In this document: piece after piece, positions 16,267 to 25,249 of the stretch
How positions within the stretch are numbered: position 1 is the first letter of the stretch
Layout: the number at the start of each line of letters is the position of its first letter
Assembly: GCF_020215645.1 (NCBI RefSeq)
Contig: NZ_CP084058.1
Span: 4,092,001-4,156,000, forward strand
DNA length: 64,000 nucleotides
Origin: Nonomuraea gerenzanensis
GTDB taxonomy: Bacteria > Actinomycetota > Actinomycetes > Streptosporangiales > Streptosporangiaceae
Direction of reading: 5' to 3'
The notes under the pieces: generated by a model
What the model saw: the letters and a program-made list of their open reading frames with translations, nothing else
Told to the model about the DNA's origin: nothing
The model's database searches: none
Translations under genes and position numbers: made by a program

Positions 16267-18607
16267 TCGCCTCGTCGAGCTGCTTGCGCGCCCGCGCGGC
16301 CCGGACCCCGTCACCCGCGCTCTCGTACAGCTCCACGGCCTCCTGGAACGCCGCTCGCGCCTCCTCCACCCGGTCGAGCCGTGCCAGTGCCTTGCCCAGG
16401 CCGATCAGAGACAGCGCCATCGACCGGCCGATCGGGCGGGTGCGCAGCCGTTCCAGCGCCCGGGTGTAGTGGTCGGCGGCCTCCTGCCAGCGGCCGAGGG
16501 CGAGGTAGTCGGCGCCCGCGCCGTCCAGCGCGGAGCCGAGCGCCTGCGTGATCAGCTCCTGGTCGCCGCCGAAGGCGGGGTCGCCGAGGAGGGCGACCAT
16601 GTGCAGGTTGTGCTCCAGGGACTCCTCGACGCGGCCGAGCCGGTGCAGGCAGCTCGCGACGCTGAGCGCGGCATGGGCGTAGCCTTCGGCGTCCCCCGAC
16701 TCCAGCAGGTACGCCGCCGCCCGCCGGGCGTAGCCCAGCGCCGTCTCCTTGTGCGCGGGATCGTCCGAGCCCCACAGGGCCCAGGTGGCGTAGGTGAGCG
16801 ACCAGCCCTGCTGGCGCACGTCGCCCGCCTTCTCCGCCAGGCTCAGCGCGCGCAGCGCGGTCGCCTCGGCCTCCTCGAACCGGGCCAGACAGTACGTCTG
16901 CGCCCACGACAGGTAGTTCAGGTGCACCGCCTCCAGCGCGGGCTCACCCAGGGCGTGGGCGCCGGCCGAGGACAGCTCGAACACCTCCGGCCAGTGCCCC
17001 CAGTGCATCCACAGGTCCGAGAACCAGTGCATGGCCTCGGCGACCTCCACCACGCGGGCGTGCTCCCCCCGGCGGGCCGCCTGGCGCAGCGCGGCCAGCC
17101 AGGCCTGGTCCTCCAGCCGCAGCCAGTCCTCGGCCGCCTGCCTGCTGCCCAGCTCCACCAGCGAGCTCCAGCCGGGCGGGGGCGCGCCGTAGCCGGGCTC
17201 GAACCAGCGCCCGGCCACCGTCGCGACCTCCAGCAACCAGTCGTCCATCCGCCGCCGCGCCTCCCGGTGCGCCTCGATGGGCTCCTCCTCGGCCAGGCGG
17301 GCGCGGGCGAAGAGCCGTACGAGATCGTGGAAGCGGTAGCGGCCCGCGTGCGGGGACTGCAGGAGACCGAGGTCCACCAGCTCCTCCAGCGCGTCCTCGG
17401 CGGTGAAGGGGTCCAGCTCGGCCAGGACCGCCGTCAGCGGCACCCCGAAGCCGGGACCGGCGGCCAGCGCGAGGCGGCGGAAGCTCCGCCGGGCCTGCGG
17501 GGAGAGCTGCTGGTACGACAGCGCGAAGGCGGTGGCGACCGACAGGTCCCCGGCGGCCAGGGACTCCACGCGCCGGCCCTCGTCACCGAGCCGGGCCGCG
17601 AGCTGGCCCGGTGTCCAGGCGGGCCGGCTCTGCAAGCGGTTGCCCGCGATGCGCAGGGCCAGCGGCAGGTTGCCGCACAGCCGCGCCACCTGGGCGAGCC
17701 CGTCCGGGTCGGCCGCGGCGCGCCGGTCGCCGACGATCGCGCGCAGCAGCGTGGCCGACTCGGCCGCGGCCAGGTGGGCCAGCGGGATCTGGTGCACCCC
17801 CTCCAGACCGGCCAGCGGGCGGCGGCTGGTGACGATCGTCATGCCCGGTCCCTCGGCGGGCAGCAGCGGGCGCACCTGGGCCTCGTTCGCCGCGTTGTCC
17901 AGGATGATCAGGCAGCGCCGCTCACGCAGCATGGCCCGGTACTGGCCGGCGCGCTCCTCCTCGTCGGCCGGGATGCGCCGGTCCGGCATGCCGAGCGCCT
18001 TCAGCAGCACGGCCAGGGCCGCCGCCGGAGGCACCGGGACCGCGTCCATGCCACGCAGGTCGAGGTAGAGGCGGCCGTCGGGGAACGCGGAGGCCAGGCG
18101 GCCGGCGGCCTGCACCGCCAGCGCCGTCTTCCCGATCCCCGCAGCACCACAGACCGCCGCCACCACCGCCGCCCCACGCCCGGCCAGGGCCACGCCCCCG
18201 CCCGCGTCCACAACCATGGCGGGGCCCGCGCTTGTGTCGGCGCCCGCGCCCCCGCCCGCGGCCGCGCCTGCCTGGACGGCGAGCCGGTCCAGGAGGAGCA
18301 GTTCGCGGGCGCGTCCGGTGAAGTCGCCGACGCCGCGCGGAAGCTCGCACGCCCCGGCCACCGGCGCCGCGACGGGCCGGGGACGGCCCGCGCGGGAGGC
18401 CTCCGACAGCGCCGCGCGCTGCTCGTCGCCGAGCCGCAGCGCGTCGGCCAGCGCCTCGACGGTACGCCGCTGCGGCCCCCGGCTCGCGCCGCGCTCCATG
18501 TCACCGATCGCCCGTACGCTCACGCCCGACGCGTGGGACAGCTCCTCGATCGTCAGCTTCGCGGCGTGCCGCAGGCTCCGAAGCAACGTGCCGAACGATT
18601 CGCCCAA
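16241..18607 (-). CDS. XRE-NB-ARC-TPR regulator (STAND NTPase)
   Basis: 788 residues. The N-terminal ~70 form an XRE helix-turn-helix (LTIEELSHASGVSVRAIGD). Next comes an NB-ARC NTPase with Walker A CGAAGIGKTAL, Walker B RCLIILDNA and the GLPL-like GNLPLALRI motif, a winged-helix segment, and then ~330 residues of TPR-like helices (ATALRALSLAEKAGD and similar). Such proteins are ATP-dependent switches that bind DNA when a signal meets the repeat region, often controlling secondary metabolism. The TTG start at 18607 has GAGGGG just upstream. An Ala/Gly-rich, repetitive stretch separates the helix-turn-helix from the P-loop. Confidence 0.88.
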   Translation of the reverse strand: MGESFGTLLRSLRHAAKLTIEELSHASGVSVRAIGDMERGASRGPQRRTVEALADALRLGDEQRAALSEASRAGRPRPVAAPVAGACELPRGVGDFTGRARELLLLDRLAVQAGAAAGGGAGADTSAGPAMVVDAGGGVALAGRGAAVVAAVCGAAGIGKTALAVQAAGRLASAFPDGRLYLDLRGMDAVPVPPAAALAVLLKALGMPDRRIPADEEERAGQYRAMLRERRCLIILDNAANEAQVRPLLPAEGPGMTIVTSRRPLAGLEGVHQIPLAHLAAAESATLLRAIVGDRRAAADPDGLAQVARLCGNLPLALRIAGNRLQSRPAWTPGQLAARLGDEGRRVESLAAGDLSVATAFALSYQQLSPQARRSFRRLALAAGPGFGVPLTAVLAELDPFTAEDALEELVDLGLLQSPHAGRYRFHDLVRLFARARLAEEEPIEAHREARRRMDDWLLEVATVAGRWFEPGYGAPPPGWSSLVELGSRQAAEDWLRLEDQAWLAALRQAARRGEHARVVEVAEAMHWFSDLWMHWGHWPEVFELSSAGAHALGEPALEAVHLNYLSWAQTYCLARFEEAEATALRALSLAEKAGDVRQQGWSLTYATWALWGSDDPAHKETALGYARRAAAYLLESGDAEGYAHAALSVASCLHRLGRVEESLEHNLHMVALLGDPAFGGDQELITQALGSALDGAGADYLALGRWQEAADHYTRALERLRTRPIGRSMALSLIGLGKALARLDRVEEARAAFQEAVELYESAGDGVRAARARKQLDEAITGTRTAR

Positions 18608-18728
18608 CCGTCCCCCTCGCGATCACCCTGCGCTAAACCCGGCATATCGGTCACATGTCACGAAATGCCTCAGGTTAAGTTATCTGGCCCGGACCGATGC
18701 TCGTCGCCGAGGCGCCGGCTGCCCGCCG

Positions 18729-18996
18729 TCAGGGCAGCTCGCTCTCCAAGCCCCTGATGAGCATGTCGAGGGACTGCCGGAAGTCGGCCTCCGGGTCCAC
18801 GCCGCCGCCCCGCGTCCAGCGGAGCAGGCGGCTGAAGTGCGGCAGTGTGGCGGGGTTCAGCTCGGTGATGTACGCCTCGACGTTCGCGGCGCCCGCGTGT
18901 TCCCCCGGGTCGCCCGCGAAGCCGCCCGTGGACAGCAGCAGCGAGCCGAACACCAGCGCGTTCACCGCCCCCAGCGCCCGCCACGCCCCCTCGTCG
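18729..18996 (-). pseudogene. 3' remnant of a TetR-family regulator
   Basis: Reading leftward, GAWRALGAVNALVFGSLLL down to DFRQSLDMLIRGLESEL matches the C-terminal ligand-binding half of a TetR-type repressor. The helix-turn-helix half is missing: the upstream continuation is antisense to an unrelated monooxygenase fragment and is not TetR-like. The break falls at about 18996-19003. It is the left half of a deletion scar shared with the next entry. Confidence 0.7.
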
Positions 18997-19002
18997 TCGA
19001 CG

Positions 19003-19647
19003 GTGCTGCGCAACGCTCGGGCGCAGGTCGCGCTCATGCGGCCGGGGGTGCAGGTGGATGCGTTGCGGGAGGTGCTGAGCGAGGTGATCGGGCTGGCGGA
19101 GGCGTGGCGGCACTTCTCCGGGATGATGGACGGCACGGCGATCGACTACGCGCCCGGTGCTGCCGAGCCGCTGGTCGGGCGGTTCGTTCCCGAGGTGCGG
19201 CTGGCCGGGGTGGGTTCGGTGGCCGAGTTGCTGAGGGACGGGCGCGGGCTGCTCATCGGGCTCGCGGCGGAGGGCGTGGCCAAGGACGGCGGCGCGGCCG
19301 CGGGGCCGGATGGTGGTGCGAGCGGGGAGCCGGGCGCGCTCGAAGCCGCGCTGGCCGGGCATCGCGACCGCGTGCGGCCGGCCTGGGCGGAGCCCGGCAC
19401 CGGCCTCGGCGGCGACGTCGGCCCGGCCCGCGGCGGCGACGGCGGCCCGGCCCGCGGCGGCGACGGCGGCCCGGCCCGCGGCGGCGACGTCGGCCCGGCC
19501 CGCGGCGGCGACGGCGGTCGTGACGTCGGCGCCGAGGGGCCGGGTGCGTTGCTGGTTCGGCCCGACGGTTACGTGGCGTGGGCGGGCGAGCCGGGCGCGG
19601 CGGCAGAGGCGCTCACCACGTGGTTCGGCCCGCCCGCCGTCAGGTGA
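19003..19647 (+). pseudogene. 3' remnant of an aromatic-ring FAD monooxygenase
   Basis: From VLRNARAQVALMRPG onward the frame matches the C-terminal part of class A flavoprotein hydroxylases (rifampicin-monooxygenase-like), including the thioredoxin-like end VRPDGYVAWAGEPGAAAEAL. The FAD- and NADPH-binding two-thirds (GxGxxG, GD motifs) are absent. The frame stays open upstream but is antisense to the TetR remnant and is not protein-like. A 24-base repeat array has expanded inside it. The end overlaps the convergent M20 peptidase gene by 8 bases. Confidence 0.7.
19411..19518 (+). repeat. 24-bp tandem repeat, 4.5 copies
   Basis: Units begin GGCGACGTCGG or GGCGACGGCGG and continue CCCGGCCCGCGGC, four full copies and one partial, in frame (GDVGPARG/GDGGPARG) inside the monooxygenase remnant. 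Confidence 0.9.
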
Positions 19648-20902
19648 ACAGGCGGGTCAGCACCCGGGTGCCGAACTCCAGCCCCTCCACCGGCACCCGC
19701 TCGTCCTTCCCGTGGAACATCCCGAAGTAGTCCAGATCGGGCCGCAGCATCAGCGGCGCGAACCCGTACCCCTTGATGCCGATCCGGGCGAACGACTTGG
19801 CGTCGGTGCCCCCCGCCATCACGTACGGCACCGGCCTGGCCAGCGCGTCCTCGGTCACCAGCGCCCCGGCCAGCTCGTCGAAGAACGCCGACGGGTACGG
19901 CGCGTCGGGCGCGTCCTCCAGGTTCACGAACTCGCGGGTGACCTTCGGCCCGAGCAGCTCGTCGATCGTCGCCAGGAACTCCTCCTGCGTCCCCGGCATG
20001 AACCGCCCGTCCACGTGGGCGGAGGCCGTCGAGGGTACGACGTTCACCTTGTACCCGGCGTCGAGCATGGTCGGGTTCGCCGAGTTGCGGATCTGGCTCT
20101 TGAACAGGCTGCCCAGCGGCCCGAGCCGGGCCGCCTCGGCGTCCAGCCGGTCCAGGTCGATCGGCCGGCCGGTGATCTCCGACAGGCTCTGGATGAGCGC
20201 CGCGACGGTCGGCGTCAGCCGGACGGGCCACTGGTAGGCGGCCACCCGCGACAACGCGTGCACCAGGGTGGCGACCGGGTTGTCCACGGCCGGGCGCGAT
20301 CCGTGCCCGGCCACGCCGTGGGCGGTCAGCTTCATCCAGGCGGTGCCGCGCTCGCCCACCGCGATCGGGTAGACGCGGTGCCCCTGCGAGGCCACGCTGA
20401 ACCCGCCCGACTCGCTGATGGCCTCGCTCACCCCGTCGAACAGCTCCCGGTGCTCGGTCACGGCGTGCCGCGAGCCGTAGTCGCCGGTGGCCTCCTCGTC
20501 CGCCAGGAACGCCAGCACCAGATCCCGCCTGGGCTGCTCGCCGCGCGCCCGCATGCCGAGCACGGTGGCCAGCGTCATCGCGCACGAGCCCTTCATGTCG
20601 ACCGCGCCCCGCCCGTAGACGCAGCCGTCCTCGATCTCGCCGGAGAACGGGTGCATCCGCCACTCGGCCGGGTCGGCGGGCACCACGTCGAGGTGGCCGT
20701 GCACGAGCAGCGCGTCGGGCGAGTCGCCCTCCATCCTGGCCACGACCGTGGTCCGCTTGGGCGCCGACTCGAACACCACCGGCTCCAGGCCCGCGTCGGC
20801 CAGCAGCGTGGCGACGTACTCGGCCGCCGGGCGCTCGCCCGAGCCCGGGTTCGTGGTGTCGAACCTGATCAGATCCGAGCAGATCTCGGCAACGCTCTTC
20901 AC
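19640..20902 (-). CDS. M20 family metallopeptidase
   Basis: 420 residues of the ArgE/DapE/ACY1/CPG2 group. Metal ligands lie in LVHGHLDVVP, GRGAVDMKG, FLADEEATGDYGS and the C-terminal FGMFHGKDE. The inserted dimerisation domain is seen around VAGHGSRP. It would release an amino acid or acyl group from small peptides or N-acyl compounds. Start GTG 20902 overlaps the TGA of the S9 peptidase gene as GTGA. It is the last gene of the C39-S9-M20 peptidase operon. Confidence 0.92.
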   Translation of the reverse strand: MKSVAEICSDLIRFDTTNPGSGERPAAEYVATLLADAGLEPVVFESAPKRTTVVARMEGDSPDALLVHGHLDVVPADPAEWRMHPFSGEIEDGCVYGRGAVDMKGSCAMTLATVLGMRARGEQPRRDLVLAFLADEEATGDYGSRHAVTEHRELFDGVSEAISESGGFSVASQGHRVYPIAVGERGTAWMKLTAHGVAGHGSRPAVDNPVATLVHALSRVAAYQWPVRLTPTVAALIQSLSEITGRPIDLDRLDAEAARLGPLGSLFKSQIRNSANPTMLDAGYKVNVVPSTASAHVDGRFMPGTQEEFLATIDELLGPKVTREFVNLEDAPDAPYPSAFFDELAGALVTEDALARPVPYVMAGGTDAKSFARIGIKGYGFAPLMLRPDLDYFGMFHGKDERVPVEGLEFGTRVLTRLFT

Positions 20903-22755
20903 GCTCTCCCCTTCAGAGTCAGCTGCGGCACCTCGGGCGTCTCCATGCCGAAGATCAGCCCGTAGAAGGCCAGCTCGGCCTCCAGCACCGCGACGACAGT
21001 CTCCTCCCTGCGCCAGCCGTGCTGCTCGCCGGGGAAGGTCAGCAAAGCCCACTCTTTGCCGTGCCTGTCCAGTTCGGCGGTGAACCGCTCGGCCTGCGAG
21101 ACGTCCACGATCGCGTCCTCCATGCCGTGCAGCATCAGGCAGGGGCCTGAGGCGCGGTAGGCGTTCAGCAGCGGGGAACGCTCGGTGTAACGCCGGCGCG
21201 TCTCCGGCAGGGGCCCCACCAGCCCGTCCAGGTAGCGCGACTCGAAGTCGTGCGTCTCGGCGGCCCAGCTCTCCGGGTCGGTGATCGCGTAGTGCGCCAC
21301 CCCGCCCGCGAACACGTCGCTGTGCACCAGCGCCGCCACCGTGGTCCAGCCGCCCGCGCTGCCGCCCCTGATGGCCAGCTTGGCGGCGTCGGCCAGGCCC
21401 AGCTCGACCAGGCCGCGCGCCACCCTGGCGCAGTCCTGCACGTCCACCACGCCCCACTGGTGCCGCAGCCGCTCCCGGTAGGCGCGGCCGTAGCCGGTCG
21501 AGCCGCCGTAGTTCACCACGGCCACGCCGATGCCCCGGCTGGTGAAGAAGGCGATCTCCAGGTCGAGCATGACCGGCAGGTTCCCGGTCGGGCCGCCGTG
21601 CGCGAAGATCACGTACGGTCCCGGCCCCTGCGCCCCCGACGGCGGGTACAGGTGCGCGTGCACCCCCTCGATCGTCACGGTCTCCGGCGTGGGCAGCAGC
21701 TCGCGGTCCGGCAGCGGCTTGCTCGGCGACACCACCTCGTGCGCGCCGTCGTCCAGGCCGACGAGCGTGACCTCCAGCGGCGTGTACGGCGTCGCCCGCA
21801 CGGCCGCCACCCTGCCGCCCGCGACCGACACGGTGGACGACCAGTGCGTGGCCGCGCCGCCCAGCTCGCGCAGGTCACCCGTCCCCGGGTCGAGCACGCC
21901 CAGGCGCCGGTGGTCGGCGGTGCCGTAGACGACGGCCAGGCGGCCGTCCTCGGCCACGGCCAGGCAGGTCAGCCCCGGTTTCCAGGCCGCCGCGCCGAAC
22001 TCCAGCTCCATCGGGGTCAGGTTGCGCCCGGAGGAGCCGTCCAGGGGGACGAGGTGCACGTTCCACCAGCCGGTCGGGTCCGTCACCGCGTACAGGGCGG
22101 CGTCGTCGCGCCACTCCGCCTGCGACACCGACTCCCCGGGGCCGCCCGCGACCACCTCGTACGGCCCGGCCGTGCCGTCCTCGGCCAGCGGGGCCACGCA
22201 CAGCTCGGTGCCGTCCCACGGCATGTTCGGATGGTCCCAGCCGATCCAGGCGACCCACCGGCCGTTGGGGGAGATGCGGGGGTTCATCAGGAAATGCTGG
22301 GCCTTGGTGATGACCTTGAGCGGGCCGCCGTCCAGCGGCACCGCCACCAGGTCCCGCACGTCGGCGATCTCCCTGACCGCCCACACCTCGCTCCGGCCCG
22401 GCGGCAGGTAGAGGTCGCCGTACCGCGACGGGCCCTCCGGCGTGAGCGGCACGGGGTCGCCGCCGTCCAGCCGGTACAGGCGCTGGTCGGCCCAGTTCGT
22501 GAAGACCAGCCCGCCTCCGGGCAGCGGGCGCCAGGAGCGGCCGCCGTACTCGACGAGCCGGTTGCGGGCGTTCCACCCGGCGGGCAGCGCGTCGACGCGG
22601 GAGCCGTCGGGCAGGCGGCGCACCACGCAGCGCCTGCCGCCCTCGTGCGGGCGCGGCTCGTCCCACCAGACCTCGACCCCGGCGGGCGTGGCCACCGCCT
22701 CCACCCACTGGGGGCCGCCGTCGATATGGGCCACGTCGATCGGTCGAATGCTCAT
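20899..22755 (-). CDS. S9 family prolyl oligopeptidase-like peptidase
   Basis: 618 residues: an N-terminal beta-propeller of ~340 residues, then an alpha/beta hydrolase domain. The nucleophile is in RGGSAGGWTT (Ser near residue 464), the Asp in HGMEDAIVD and the His in PGEQHGWRR, so the triad is complete. There is no signal peptide, so a cytoplasmic dipeptidyl- or acyl-peptidase activity is likely. It lies 4 bases after the C39-like gene and overlaps the M20 gene, so all three are probably translated from one mRNA. Confidence 0.92.
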   Translation of the reverse strand: MSIRPIDVAHIDGGPQWVEAVATPAGVEVWWDEPRPHEGGRRCVVRRLPDGSRVDALPAGWNARNRLVEYGGRSWRPLPGGGLVFTNWADQRLYRLDGGDPVPLTPEGPSRYGDLYLPPGRSEVWAVREIADVRDLVAVPLDGGPLKVITKAQHFLMNPRISPNGRWVAWIGWDHPNMPWDGTELCVAPLAEDGTAGPYEVVAGGPGESVSQAEWRDDAALYAVTDPTGWWNVHLVPLDGSSGRNLTPMELEFGAAAWKPGLTCLAVAEDGRLAVVYGTADHRRLGVLDPGTGDLRELGGAATHWSSTVSVAGGRVAAVRATPYTPLEVTLVGLDDGAHEVVSPSKPLPDRELLPTPETVTIEGVHAHLYPPSGAQGPGPYVIFAHGGPTGNLPVMLDLEIAFFTSRGIGVAVVNYGGSTGYGRAYRERLRHQWGVVDVQDCARVARGLVELGLADAAKLAIRGGSAGGWTTVAALVHSDVFAGGVAHYAITDPESWAAETHDFESRYLDGLVGPLPETRRRYTERSPLLNAYRASGPCLMLHGMEDAIVDVSQAERFTAELDRHGKEWALLTFPGEQHGWRREETVVAVLEAELAFYGLIFGMETPEVPQLTLKGRA

Positions 22756-22759
22756 GAAC

Positions 22760-23860
22760 TCACCAATTGCCGTCGGTACAGAGTGGAAGAGGGACGTCGG
22801 GGGGATGCAGCACGTACGCGATGCCGCCGCTGCCGGAGCTCCTGAGCCACACGTGCTCGAACGCCGCGCGCGGGTAGACCCGCCGGACCTCGGCGTCGCG
22901 GGGCGCGGCCGGGTCGTTCACCACGATGTCGCCCTCGGTGGTGAAACCGGTGACGACCAGGATGTGCCCGCTGGTGGAGTAGCACGACCCCGGCAGCTCG
23001 TGCACCTTGAACGACTGCGACGTGATCACCGGGATGCCCGCCCGGACGAACCGCTCCAGCTCCACCGCCGACCGCAGCCGCGTCACGAACCCGGCCAGCC
23101 CGAACCGGCCCGCGTACGCCACGTTGAACGGCCAGTTGCCGGTGCCCTGGTAGCTCTCGTCGTAGGTACCGGCCGCCGCGTGGTCCACGGCGGGCGCCGG
23201 GTCGCCGTCGCCCACCCAGGCCAGCTCCTCCGGCGCGGGCTCGCGGCCCCAATAGGCCAGCACCATGGCCACCGAGGCGGGGCTGCACCAGTTGACGCCC
23301 CCGCCGTCGTAGCGCACATGGTGCCCGGCGTGCGCGTGCTGCGAGCGCCGGGGCACCGCCAGCTCCACGGCGCCGCCCGGCCCCGGCGCGCTCGGTCCCG
23401 GGGGCAGCGGCGGCAGTGCCGAGGCCATCACGCCCAGCCCGGTCACCCGGGCGCCGCCGTGCCTGGCCACCCGCACCTGGTACGCCGTCACCGGCCGCCT
23501 GGCCACGAACGTGTCCACCGCCACGTCCCCGTGCTCGTCGCCCTGGCCGGGCACCGAGGTGCGCGGACGGCCGTGCTCGGACCAGCGGCCCATGACGTAC
23601 CACTTGGTGAGGTCACCGGACGCGGTCCTGGCCCGCAGCGCGACCTCGATCCACGCGCCCGGCGGCGTGCGTGCCGTCCATGACGGGACGAGCTGGGTCG
23701 CGGGGAAGCCGATCGGCCGCTCCTCGCCGACCCACGCACCATCGGGGTCTGTCTCGGTGGGTCCCGTTTCGTCGGGCACCGTGAAGCGGCTGAAGGCGAC
23801 ATGGGCCAGATCGACGGTGAGCACCAGGCACATTGTGGTTTCGTACTCCATGTCGCACAT
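22760..23860 (-). CDS. C39-like cysteine peptidase
   Basis: 366 residues. The C-terminal half is a papain-like C39 domain: catalytic Cys in VNWCSPASVAMVLAYWG (near residue 191), His in TSGHILVVTGF and Asp in DIVVNDPAA. The N-terminal ~160 residues form a beta-rich domain with no close match that I recognise. No secretion signal is seen, although the family often acts on peptides outside the cell. First gene of the three-peptidase operon; ATG 23860 has no clear ribosome site and may be leaderless or start at ATG 23851. Confidence 0.85.
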   Translation of the reverse strand: MCDMEYETTMCLVLTVDLAHVAFSRFTVPDETGPTETDPDGAWVGEERPIGFPATQLVPSWTARTPPGAWIEVALRARTASGDLTKWYVMGRWSEHGRPRTSVPGQGDEHGDVAVDTFVARRPVTAYQVRVARHGGARVTGLGVMASALPPLPPGPSAPGPGGAVELAVPRRSQHAHAGHHVRYDGGGVNWCSPASVAMVLAYWGREPAPEELAWVGDGDPAPAVDHAAAGTYDESYQGTGNWPFNVAYAGRFGLAGFVTRLRSAVELERFVRAGIPVITSQSFKVHELPGSCYSTSGHILVVTGFTTEGDIVVNDPAAPRDAEVRRVYPRAAFEHVWLRSSGSGGIAYVLHPPDVPLPLCTDGNW

Positions 23861-23917
23861 CGGATGGTTTACGTACCGACCCCGATTGTGTCGGTGATCA
23901 TCTCTATGGTTCGGGGC

Positions 23918-25249
23918 ATGACTTCAGCGGTACAGGCATACACCTACGCGGGGCCCTCCGTGCTGACCGACGGCAGGCTCGGCCTCTCGACCTCCGGCGG
24001 CACGGCGTTATCCGGCCCACAGGCCCACCCCAGGTTCTTCAGCGGGCTGCTCACCGAGGCCGCCCCGGCCGCCGCCGGGCTGCTGGCCGTGGCCGACGTG
24101 GCGCTCACCCGCTACCACCAGCCCCGGCCGGGCTGGACCCGCGACCCGGTCGTGACGTGCGACGGCGAGCGGCTCAGGTTCGAGTCGTTCTCGGCCTGCG
24201 GCGGCGTCTACGCGCGGCTCGACGTGCTCGCGCTCGACGGCGAGGTGCTCGACCGGGGCACCACCAACGTCGACGTCAACGGCCCGCTGCGGGAGGCGCT
24301 GGCCAGGGTCGGCGGCAAGGACCCGCTGCACGTGGGCGTCGGGGCCGACGAGCTGACCGTCACCACGCTCGACGGCGCGGTGGTGGAGAAGAAGGTGCCG
24401 CTGCCGGCGCGGTGGCTGCGCGGGTTCGCCGAGGTGCAGGTGATGGCCGCGGGGTGGGACCTGCGGGCCGAGCTGGCGGGGCCGCAGGCCGTACGGTTCC
24501 TGCGCTCCCTGCCCAAGGGGGCCCGCTCCACCGTGTGGGCCGTGCCCGCCGGCCGTGACCTGCGGCTGTCCTCGGGGGCGGCGCGGGGCGGCGTGTGCCT
24601 GTCGGGCACCGGGCGGGTGGTCACGCTGCTGCCGCTGCTGCGGTTCGCCAAGGCGCTGCGGGTCTACGGGCCCGCCGACGGATCTTCCACCGCCGGCGCG
24701 TGGGAGCTGGAGCTGCCCGGCATGCGCTACACCCTGGCCGTCTCGCCGCAGCCGTCGCGCGGCTTCTCCGGTGAGGGGCAGGTCCTCGACGACCTGGCCA
24801 CCGACGAGGCGGGGGCCGACGCCGACGTGGTGGGCATGCTGCTCAACTTCGAGCCGACCGTCGAGCTCGGCCTCCTCGCCGACCGTTCCGGCCTGCCCGT
24901 CGAGCGCGTACGCGCGGCGCTCACCCAGCTCGGCACCTCCGGCCGGGTCGGCTACGACCTGCACGAGGCGGGGCACTTCCACCGCGAGCTGCCCTACGAC
25001 AAGGACCAGGTGGCCGAGCTGAACCCGCGCCTGACCTCGGCCAGGAAGCTCGTCGAGGCCGGCGCCGTCCGCCTGCTGGGCGACGACCAGGCGGAGGTGA
25101 GCACCGACGGCGGCGTGCGGCGGGTGCGCATCGGCGAGGGGGCCTGCACGTGCCCGTGGTGGTTCGACCACCGGGGGTCGCGCGGGCCGTGCAAGCACGT
25201 GCTGTCGGCCAGGATCGCCGCCCGCTTGGCGGTGGAGGTCACCCCGTGA
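23918..25249 (+). CDS. SWIM zinc-finger protein
   Basis: 443 residues from ATG 23918 (ATG 23906 is also in frame). The last 40 residues hold a SWIM finger, CTCPWW followed after a 9-residue gap by CKHVLSA, i.e. CxCxnCxH. The rest is a conserved body with the LGLSTSGG N-terminal segment typical of the actinomycete SWIM family. SWIM fingers bind DNA or protein. The stop overlaps the start of the next gene as GTGA, so the two proteins are made together. The exact role is unknown. Confidence 0.88.
   Translation: MTSAVQAYTYAGPSVLTDGRLGLSTSGGTALSGPQAHPRFFSGLLTEAAPAAAGLLAVADVALTRYHQPRPGWTRDPVVTCDGERLRFESFSACGGVYARLDVLALDGEVLDRGTTNVDVNGPLREALARVGGKDPLHVGVGADELTVTTLDGAVVEKKVPLPARWLRGFAEVQVMAAGWDLRAELAGPQAVRFLRSLPKGARSTVWAVPAGRDLRLSSGAARGGVCLSGTGRVVTLLPLLRFAKALRVYGPADGSSTAGAWELELPGMRYTLAVSPQPSRGFSGEGQVLDDLATDEAGADADVVGMLLNFEPTVELGLLADRSGLPVERVRAALTQLGTSGRVGYDLHEAGHFHRELPYDKDQVAELNPRLTSARKLVEAGAVRLLGDDQAEVSTDGGVRRVRIGEGACTCPWWFDHRGSRGPCKHVLSARIAARLAVEVTP

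Noticed and set aside
18697..19002. A possible start of the FAD-monooxygenase frame at 18697, giving a 316-residue protein
   Set aside because: The first ~100 residues are antisense to the TetR remnant and lack flavin-binding motifs, so the open frame is chance.
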